Below are positions 5,012-10,081 of a DNA stretch of 10,081 bases, piece after piece (positions within the stretch are counted from its first letter, which is position 1; each line of letters opens with the position of its first letter). Origin of the DNA: CAYOSU01 sp964541255. Its GTDB lineage: Bacteria; Bacillota; Clostridia; Christensenellales; CAMQZB01. The DNA is taken from the NCBI GenBank assembly GCA_964541255.1, contig CAZIPL010000051.1:1-10081 (forward strand), in the 5' to 3' direction. The notes beneath the pieces were generated by a model, which was not told where the DNA came from, did no database searches, and saw only the letters and a list, made by a program, of their open reading frames with translations. The position numbers and the translations under genes were made by a program.

Positions 5012-6334
5012 ATGAACACAAGAGATACATTATATATTAAAGACGGAAAGCTCGTTATCGGCGGAGCTGCGGCGGACGATTTGGCGAAAAAATACGGTAC
5101 GCCGCTTTACGTTCTCGACATCGCTTACATCGAGAGCATTATCGACGTTTTCACAAAGACAATTCACGACGTATACGGCAACGGCAGAATGCTATACGCA
5201 AGTAAGGCGTTATCCACGAAAGCGCTATACGCACTTGTCAAAAGCACCGAAGCAGGTTGCGACGTCGTTTCGGGCGGAGAGCTTTACACCGCGCTTACGG
5301 CAGGGTTTCCCGCAGACAAGATTTATATGCACGGCAACAACAAGCTCGAAAGCGAAATCGAGTTTGCTCTCAAATCGAACATCCACGCGCTCGTTATCGA
5401 TTCGATTGACGAAATCGCGCTTGTATCGACAATCGCAAAACGCTTAGGCGTCGTTGCGCCGTGTATGCTTAGGCTCAACCCCGGCGTTTCAGCGCATACG
5501 CACGAATTCGTTCAGACCGCTTGCGACGACAGCAAGTTCGGCGTTTCGATAAAAACAGGCGAGGCGTTCTTTGCTATAGAGCAAATGCTCGCCGACAACA
5601 ATATAAATATGCTTGGCGTACACGTCCACATCGGCAGTCAGATTTTCGAGCGCACGTCCTACGAGCTTGCGGCTAAGGTTATGACGGACTTCTTGGGCGA
5701 GGTCAAAGCGCGTCTTAACGTAGAATTCCCCGAGCTTAACATGGGAGGCGGATTCGGAATATATTACGAGGGCGAAGACAAAAAATTCGACACCGCGGCG
5801 TACGCAGACCACCTCTCCACGCTTTTGACGGCAGTTAACAAAGGCTTAACCGAAAACGGACTTCAAAAGCCGTTCATAATCGTCGAGCCAGGTCGTTCGA
5901 TCGTAGGCGAAGCGGGCATAACGCTTTACACCGTCGGCACAATCAAAGACATCAAGGGCATAAGAAAATACGTCTCCGTTGACGGCGGTATGTTCGACAA
6001 TCCCAGATACGCGCTTTATGGGTCGAGATATTCCGCTATCGCCGTAAACAAAGCGGACGAGCCCCAAAACGAGCTTGTTACTATCGCAGGCAAGTGCTGC
6101 GAAAGCGGCGACATCGTCGCAAAGGACGTATATTTGCAAAACGTTAAGCGCGGCGACGTTATCGCGGTATTTTCTACGGGCGCATACAACTATTCGATGG
6201 CGTCGAATTATAACCGCAACTTCATCCCACCTATGGTCGCAGTCAAAAACGGCGAGAGCGATTATATCGTGAAGCCCCAGACTTTCGAAGATTTGGTTCG
6301 TAACGACGTTGTGCCGAGCCTTATCGAAAAATAG
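5012..6334 (+). CDS. lysA: Diaminopimelate decarboxylase
   Basis: This PLP enzyme removes CO2 from meso-diaminopimelate to give L-lysine, the last step of lysine synthesis in the cytoplasm. The 440-residue protein has the alanine-racemase-like PLP barrel followed by a beta domain. The PLP lysine is Lys65 in YASKA. Other family signatures are VVSGGELY (85-92), HIGSQ (206-210), MGGGFGI (244-250, phosphate binding), EPGR (292-295), CESGD (363-367, reaching the partner subunit's site) and GAYNYSMASNYN (390-401). All key residues are present and the length is normal. I start at ATG 5012. An in-frame TTG at 4976 would add 12 residues unlike the family, and neither start has a good ribosome site. 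The site-2 protease gene follows after 99 nt. A hairpin CGGCAA/TTGCCG lies in that gap but has no T-run, so read-through into the next genes is likely. Confidence 0.95.
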   Translation: MNTRDTLYIKDGKLVIGGAAADDLAKKYGTPLYVLDIAYIESIIDVFTKTIHDVYGNGRMLYASKALSTKALYALVKSTEAGCDVVSGGELYTALTAGFPADKIYMHGNNKLESEIEFALKSNIHALVIDSIDEIALVSTIAKRLGVVAPCMLRLNPGVSAHTHEFVQTACDDSKFGVSIKTGEAFFAIEQMLADNNINMLGVHVHIGSQIFERTSYELAAKVMTDFLGEVKARLNVEFPELNMGGGFGIYYEGEDKKFDTAAYADHLSTLLTAVNKGLTENGLQKPFIIVEPGRSIVGEAGITLYTVGTIKDIKGIRKYVSVDGGMFDNPRYALYGSRYSAIAVNKADEPQNELVTIAGKCCESGDIVAKDVYLQNVKRGDVIAVFSTGAYNYSMASNYNRNFIPPMVAVKNGESDYIVKPQTFEDLVRNDVVPSLIEK

Positions 6335-6433
6335 CAAATAAAACGGCTCCTTTGCGGCAAAACGACGTATAATTGCCGTAGGGACGCACGAAAAATATAT
6401 TTATCAAGCAAAAACGTATAGAGAAATCAATAG

Positions 6434-7093
6434 ATGTTAGACTTATTATTTTCAAACCCGATAGCCTTTTTCGGCTGGTTCTTGGCGTTCCTTATCGCCA
6501 TAATGACGCACGAATGCATGCACGGTCTCGCCGCGCTTCATAACGGCGACCCGACAGCGAAGTATTCCGGGCGAATGAATTTCAACCCCCTCAAGCACTT
6601 CGATTTGACGGGACTTTTGATGTGCGTTATTCTGGGATTCGGTTACGCAAAGCCCGTCCCTATCGATCCGCGCAATTTCGATAACTACAAAAAGGGTATG
6701 TTCGAGGTCTCTGTCGCAGGCGTTCTTGCCAACCTTGCGATTGCGTTTTTCGCTTATCCCCTATTCGTCTTGGCGGCAAGGTATCTACCCGACCTTATGC
6801 TTTTCGACGAATTGATTGTCTACTTTTTGCTCTACCTTGTCTATATCGACGTTTGGCTTATGATTTTCAATCTTTTGCCGATATATCCCCTTGACGGGTT
6901 CAGACTCGTGGAACTGTTCTTCCCACGCTCTTCTTATTGTCGCTTTATGAGGAATAATTCAAGATACGTATTCCTTATATATATATTGCTCACATTTTTG
7001 GGAAGCCGTTTCGGAATCAATCTTAACGTCGTTTCGTTCTTGGGCGATTACGTTTTCGGCGCGATCTCATGGGTTTGGGGGTTGATTTTATGA
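6434..7093 (+). CDS. Site-2 protease family (M50) membrane metalloprotease
   Basis: A 219-residue integral membrane zinc protease of the short, PDZ-less bacterial type (YwhC-like). The zinc motif HECMH (His26, Glu27, His30) lies in the first membrane segment. The third ligand is expected from NLLPIYPLDG (146-155, Asp154) in a later segment. About five to six hydrophobic segments are visible (around 10-35, 58-72, 93-118, 127-150, 173-187 and 200-219). Both catalytic motifs are intact. The substrate is unknown; this type is often annotated only as a site-2 protease and need not be SpoIVFB. The ribosome site is weak (AGAGAA, 6420-6425). The gene overlaps scpA by four bases (ATGA), so the two are translationally coupled. 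This order next to scpA and scpB is common in Clostridia, to my knowledge. Confidence 0.9.
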   Translation: MLDLLFSNPIAFFGWFLAFLIAIMTHECMHGLAALHNGDPTAKYSGRMNFNPLKHFDLTGLLMCVILGFGYAKPVPIDPRNFDNYKKGMFEVSVAGVLANLAIAFFAYPLFVLAARYLPDLMLFDELIVYFLLYLVYIDVWLMIFNLLPIYPLDGFRLVELFFPRSSYCRFMRNNSRYVFLIYILLTFLGSRFGINLNVVSFLGDYVFGAISWVWGLIL

Positions 7094-7851
7094 CAGAGTT
7101 GCAATTTCATCTCGAATACTTCGACGGGCCGCTCGATCTTTTGTTGCACCTTATCAAAGACAGCAAGATTGACATCGAAACGGTATTTTTATCCGACGTG
7201 ACGGAGCAATATCTGAAATTTATGGACGAGCTCGACCGCATAGATATGGATATGCAAGCGGAATTCCTTTCCGTCGCGGCGACGCTTCTCGAAATCAAAA
7301 GTAAGGCGCTTCTCCCTCGCTACGAGGAAGAAGCTTCCGTCGAGGACGACGTTGACGCAAACGAGCTTTTGAGACGACTTGAGGAATATAAGATTATCAA
7401 GGAACTTTCGGGGGAACTTAAAGAAATCGAGGACGTCGGCAAGCTCTATAAAGTGCCCGATCCGTCCGCTTACGCAAGCCGTATCGCTTTCAAGGAAAGC
7501 AATATGGATAAGCTCTTCGAGGCGTTCAACAAAGTGCTTATGCTCGTTGCCGCTGAGGAAGAAAAGCAAAAAATGGTGCAAAGAATTATCCCGAAAGACT
7601 CTTTCACCGTCGAGGAACAGCAAGAGCGAGTCGTCAGAATACTTAAAGACAGAGGCGAAACGACTTTCTTCACTCTCGTTGAAGAAAACAAGAGCCGCTT
7701 GCAGCTCGTAACTATGCTTCTCGCGATTTTGGAACTTATCAAAAACCAAGTTATAACCATTTCGCAAAGCGATATGTTCGAGGATATCGACATCAGATTT
7801 CGCGACAAAACAAGCGAAACGCCTACGGCAAGCGACGAAGCAAACGCTTAA
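7090..7851 (+). CDS. scpA: Segregation and condensation protein A (kleisin)
   Basis: ScpA is the kleisin that bridges the heads of the SMC dimer and, with ScpB, forms the bacterial condensin used in chromosome compaction and segregation on the nucleoid. The 253-residue protein has the family's N-terminal signature FDGPLDLLLHLI (residues 11-22), LLEIKSKALLP in the N-terminal SMC-neck-binding domain, an acidic charged middle that contacts ScpB, and a C-terminal winged helix (RLQLVTMLLAILELIKNQ). The length is typical. I choose ATG 7090, because it overlaps the upstream stop as ATGA and has GGGGGT at 7077-7082, 7 nt away. An in-frame GTG/ATG-like start at 7069 lacks this spacing and lies inside the preceding gene. 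scpB follows after 21 nt. Confidence 0.95.
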   Translation: MTELQFHLEYFDGPLDLLLHLIKDSKIDIETVFLSDVTEQYLKFMDELDRIDMDMQAEFLSVAATLLEIKSKALLPRYEEEASVEDDVDANELLRRLEEYKIIKELSGELKEIEDVGKLYKVPDPSAYASRIAFKESNMDKLFEAFNKVLMLVAAEEEKQKMVQRIIPKDSFTVEEQQERVVRILKDRGETTFFTLVEENKSRLQLVTMLLAILELIKNQVITISQSDMFEDIDIRFRDKTSETPTASDEANA

Positions 7852-7872
7852 CGGCTAGCAAAGGAGATATAT

Positions 7873-8487
7873 ATGAAAGACTTAACTAAAATATTGGAAG
7901 GAATTCTCTTCCTTGCGGGCGATTCCGTTTCGGAAGCAGAAATCGCCGAAAGACTTAACCTCTCGCAAAAGGAACTCGACGAGGCAATCAAATATCTTAC
8001 CGACAAATACGCCGTTGCGGGAATAAATCTTCTTCGCTTCGACGGCAAACTCCAGTTCGCGACAAACCCCAAATACGTCGAAGAAATATCCGCAGTCTTG
8101 AATCCTATACGCGAAAGAGCGTTCTCTCAAAGCATGCTCGAAGTTGCCGCGATTGTCGCATATAAACAGCCCGTTACGAGGCTCGAAATAGAAAAAATCA
8201 GAGGCGTTTCGAGCGAATACGCCGTTTCGGCACTATTGAAGCAAAATATAATCGAGGTCGTCGGACGTAAAGACGCAGTCGGCAAGCCTTTCCTTTTCGG
8301 CACGACGGAAAACTTCCTCAAAAAGTTCAACCTTTCTAAAATATCCGACCTTCCCGAATACGACGAGCTTGCCGAAAAGCTTAAATCGTTTGCCGGCTTC
8401 GAAGAAGAAATCGACGATTTTTCCGACGACGCTCTCTTAAACCCCGACTTTTTGGAGGGCGAAGAAGGCGTTCAGCGTATCGGATAA
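7873..8487 (+). CDS. scpB: Segregation and condensation protein B
   Basis: ScpB dimerises through tandem winged-helix domains and binds ScpA, regulating SMC loop extrusion. The 204-residue protein shows the family motifs MLEVAAIVAYKQPVTRLEIEKIRG (about 88-111, split here as one conserved block), a VGRKDAVGKP stretch and FGTTENFLKKF in the second winged helix, followed by LPEYDEL. The acidic C-terminal tail (about 170-204) is variable in the family. The start is secure: AAGGAG (7861-7866) lies 6 nt before ATG. It is the last gene of the operon; the next gene is convergent, and a terminator lies at 8600-8642. Confidence 0.95.
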   Translation: MKDLTKILEGILFLAGDSVSEAEIAERLNLSQKELDEAIKYLTDKYAVAGINLLRFDGKLQFATNPKYVEEISAVLNPIRERAFSQSMLEVAAIVAYKQPVTRLEIEKIRGVSSEYAVSALLKQNIIEVVGRKDAVGKPFLFGTTENFLKKFNLSKISDLPEYDELAEKLKSFAGFEEEIDDFSDDALLNPDFLEGEEGVQRIG

Positions 8488-8868
8488 CATACGGCAAATA
8501 CATATTAGGCAAAAAAGATCACGGCAAAGCTCAATCGAGTACGTATTTCTATTGCCAAATCTTTCGAATATTCATAATAAAAATAATACTATAAAAAACA
8601 ACCCTTAGGAACCATGCGATTTTCGCCGTCTCAAGGGTTTTTCTATTTTGGAAATATTTCTATAAAGCCGTTATGCGAATATATCGCAGAACAAAAAGAA
8701 GCAATATTACTTTTATGTTTTTGAAATTTAATAAAAATCAATACTTAATATGACAATTTCATAGAAAACCATGGCGTTTTATATAACGATAGCTTGTATG
8801 CAATTTACTGCGATAATCTTCCCGGTTCTAAGTTATTGAGTTAATATATGCTTAAAGTATATACACCG
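8488..8868. other. Gene-free convergent region between scpB and spoIIID
   Basis: About 380 bp with no credible gene. Its main content is the shared terminator at 8600-8642. The rest is AT-rich, and I see no repeat elements of the A, B or C types in it. Confidence 0.7.
8600..8642. terminator. Bidirectional terminator between scpB and spoIIID
   Basis: AACCCTT (8600-8606) pairs with AAGGGTT (8633-8639) around a 26-nt internal part that can partly extend the stem. T-runs follow on the right (8638-8642, then CTATTTT). On the left, six A (8593-8598) give a T-run on the minus strand. It can end both the lysA-scpB transcript and the leftward spoIIID transcript. Confidence 0.65.
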
Positions 8869-9132
8869 CTAAAGCTTCTCTATCTCGCTTTTTCTTTTAT
8901 ACTTTTCCCTCGTCGCCTCGCCGCCTCGAATATGACGCTCGGCAAGGTTCTTCTCAAGCACGGCTTTAACCTCTTGAAAAAGCACGCCGCTGCAAAGCCT
9001 TAACCTTTCTGTCACGTCTTTATGTACCGTAGATTTCGACACGCCGAATTTTTCCGCAGTCGCCCTGACCGTCGCACCCGTCGAAGCGATGTATTCCCCC
9101 TCAAGAAGAGTTCTTTCCTCTATACTACCCAT
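8869..9132 (-). CDS. spoIIID: Stage III sporulation transcription factor SpoIIID
   Basis: SpoIIID is a small DNA-binding regulator made in the mother cell under sigma-E. It represses or activates many sigma-E genes and helps switch on sigK. The 87-residue protein carries the family helix-turn-helix TVRATAEKFGVSKSTVHKDV (21-40) and the C-terminal RHIRGGEATREKYK (66-79) that makes further DNA contacts. Both closely match the Bacillus protein as I know it. The C-terminal tail is short. The start ATG 9132 has AAGGCGG (9140-9146) 7 nt upstream. A plausible sigma-E promoter precedes it. The gene stands alone here, convergent with scpB and divergent from the gene starting at 10040, with no other sporulation gene visible in the window. 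Confidence 0.95.
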   Translation of the reverse strand: MGSIEERTLLEGEYIASTGATVRATAEKFGVSKSTVHKDVTERLRLCSGVLFQEVKAVLEKNLAERHIRGGEATREKYKRKSEIEKL

Positions 9133-9161
9133 TTCTTTTCCGCCTTAATGCTTAATAATAA

Positions 9162-9190
9162 ATCTTATGCAAGAAAAATCTTGAATAGAA
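9162..9190 (-). promoter_or_regulatory. Possible sigma-E promoter of spoIIID
   Basis: On the minus strand, TTCTATT (9184-9190) resembles the sigma-E -35, and CATAAGAT (9162-9169) matches six of eight positions of the usual CATACAAT -10, with 14 nt between. Transcription would begin near 9155, just ahead of the ribosome site. The known sigma-E dependence of spoIIID supports it. Confidence 0.4.
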
Positions 9191-9849
9191 GAAAAAGGCA
9201 AATACTCTATCCCAAAAGAAAACGCATTAAAATAATTATTATGCCGAAAACAAGTTTATACATAGCCACTCTATCAATCGAGAGGTTGATTTATGGAGAA
9301 ATAGATTTCTGCCGTTACGTTAAGGCTTCGAGCAATAATTGGGTGTAAATATTAAAAAGGCGACTTTGAATGAAAAGTATTTTTATAAAGGTCAAAATCA
9401 AGGGGCCGAACAAAAAATACTAAACGTTTAATTAGTGGTTTAACTTTAGTCGGTAAATTGATTGCATTAAAAAACAATCGAACGAGACTATCGATAGATA
9501 ACGATAGAAACATAGGAAGATATAATTTATATCAGAAAGAAAAACTTTTGTAAAATACGATACTAAGTTATGCTACATAAGTGTTTATTGTATGGAAGAC
9601 GATACTTGACGTTTAAAAGAATAGGGATTGTTTTATATATAGGCAACAACTTAACTACAATCTCGTTATAAATAAGCAAAACAATAGCATAATAAAATAA
9701 CCGCTTAGTTCCTTATAAGTCATTCGACAATTGACACACCTACAATTCAAAAAGCTTGTGCTAATAAATTCACGAAATTTAGGTACGATTGTAAAAGAAC
9801 CGACAGTCTGTCGGATTGGCAACACGGTGTAGTTTTTGATTTTTACATA
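9191..9849. other. AT-rich gene-free stretch
   Basis: No convincing gene is visible. Small structures seen are ATCAATC-GAGA-GGTTGAT (9273-9290, a GNRA-type loop), CTATCG/CGATAG (9488-9507) and CCGACA-GTC-TGTCGG (9800-9814). A 17-codon frame (9370-9423) has AAAAAGGCGA upstream of its ATG but no other support. It holds none of the repeats found at 1-4900. Confidence 0.6.
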
Positions 9850-9878
9850 TTGACATAGAGTATATCCTATGGTAGAAT
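9850..9878 (+). promoter_or_regulatory. Strong sigma-A promoter with extended -10
   Basis: A perfect TTGACA (9850-9855), 17 nt, and TAGAAT (9873-9878), preceded by TGG, which makes an extended -10. Transcription should begin near 9885. It drives the gene starting at 10040. Confidence 0.85.
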
Positions 9879-9884
9879 ATTCAT

Positions 9885-10039
9885 ACAAACGGAATAAATC
9901 TGTTTGGTTTATTGGGCAAAATGTAGGCAAATTTTAAAGATAAGGTGGTGAGTCCGAAGAAAACGTTTTAACATCCTTTATACTTTTACAATCACTAATT
10001 TTTATTAACGATTTGCGAAAGCAATCAAAGGAGAACACA
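9885..10039 (+). promoter_or_regulatory. Structured 5' leader of the edge gene
   Basis: About 155 nt of untranslated leader. A hairpin at its very start (9886-9906) pairs CAAACGGA with TCTGTTTG around ATAAA. A middle part may pair AAGG-TG with CA-TCCTT. Near the end, GATTTGC-GAAA-GCAATC (10010-10026, one bulge) lies directly before the ribosome site. I recognise no known riboswitch class. The layout could serve mRNA stability or translational control. Confidence 0.4.
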
Positions 10040-10081
10040 ATGAACAAAAAAATAACAACCATCATAACGTTGGTATTATCG
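10040..10081 (+). CDS. Start of an exported or membrane protein (cut by window end)
   Basis: Only 14 codons are present: MNKKITTIITLVLS. The basic start followed by a hydrophobic run is typical of the beginning of a signal peptide or membrane anchor. A good ribosome site, AAAGGAG (10027-10033), lies 6 nt before ATG. Its strong promoter and structured leader suggest high or specially controlled expression. Nothing further can be said about function. Confidence 0.6.
   Translation, partial: MNKKITTIITLVLS

Noticed and set aside
9241..9348. Rightward 35-codon frame starting MPKTSLYIATLS
   Set aside because: No ribosome site and no recognisable domain; its apparent longer form is antisense to spoIIID.
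9370..9423. 17-residue rightward frame with AAAAAGGCGA upstream
   Set aside because: The ribosome-site match is modest and there is no promoter or conservation evidence, so it is only a note.
9800..9814. Hairpin CCGACA-GTC-TGTCGG as a leftward terminator
   Set aside because: The minus-strand T-run (TTCTTTT) is weak and there is no leftward gene upstream for it to end.
9655..9930. Leftward 91-codon frame
   Set aside because: It covers the strong rightward promoter at 9850-9878, has no clear ribosome site, and its product resembles nothing I recognise. It is probably chance in AT-rich DNA.

Overview
The window looks like chromosome from an endospore-forming, low- to mid-GC Clostridia-type Firmicute, probably gut-associated. 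The evidence is a clear spoIIID, the gene order lysA, site-2 protease, scpA, scpB, Gram-positive Shine-Dalgarno sites and sigma-A promoters, and a lipoprotein with a PSETT-type linker. The exact lineage cannot be fixed from this sequence.

Left part (1-5011): a dense array of short, palindrome-rich repeats, all in the same orientation, lies on both sides of two leftward genes. The first gene (350-718) is a small DUF559/Vsr-like endonuclease-fold protein with its own promoter, embedded in the repeats. The second (1372-3855) encodes an 827-residue lipoprotein of unknown function. It ends ahead of a bidirectional terminator at 1138-1167. The repeats form a modular family. A full unit has five consecutive hairpins; type A copies keep only the head, and other copies keep only the tail. 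The second and fourth hairpins change sequence from copy to copy but stay base-paired. Most heads follow the word TCAATCCTTAT at a fixed distance of 4 nt. Many tail hairpins run into T-tracts and resemble intrinsic terminators. A composite of about 230 bp occurs near both ends of the array in direct orientation. A second hairpin family (type C) occurs twice, in inverted orientation.

Middle part (5012-8487): four rightward genes in probable operon order. lysA makes lysine from diaminopimelate. A small membrane site-2 protease (M50) follows, then scpA (ATGA overlap) and scpB, the kleisin and winged-helix partners of SMC in chromosome condensation and segregation. A hairpin with T-tracts on both sides (8600-8642) closes this operon and also the convergent spoIIID.

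Right part (8869-10081): spoIIID runs leftward with a plausible sigma-E promoter. After about 650 bp of AT-rich sequence without a convincing gene comes a very strong sigma-A-type promoter (TTGACA, 17 nt, TGG-TAGAAT). It drives a roughly 155-nt leader containing several possible hairpins and then the first 14 codons of a gene that begins like a signal peptide and is cut by the window edge.

The best candidate for something undescribed is the repeat family together with the endonuclease-fold gene inside it. It resembles in outline REP/BIME elements with RAYT transposases, but that link is inference.
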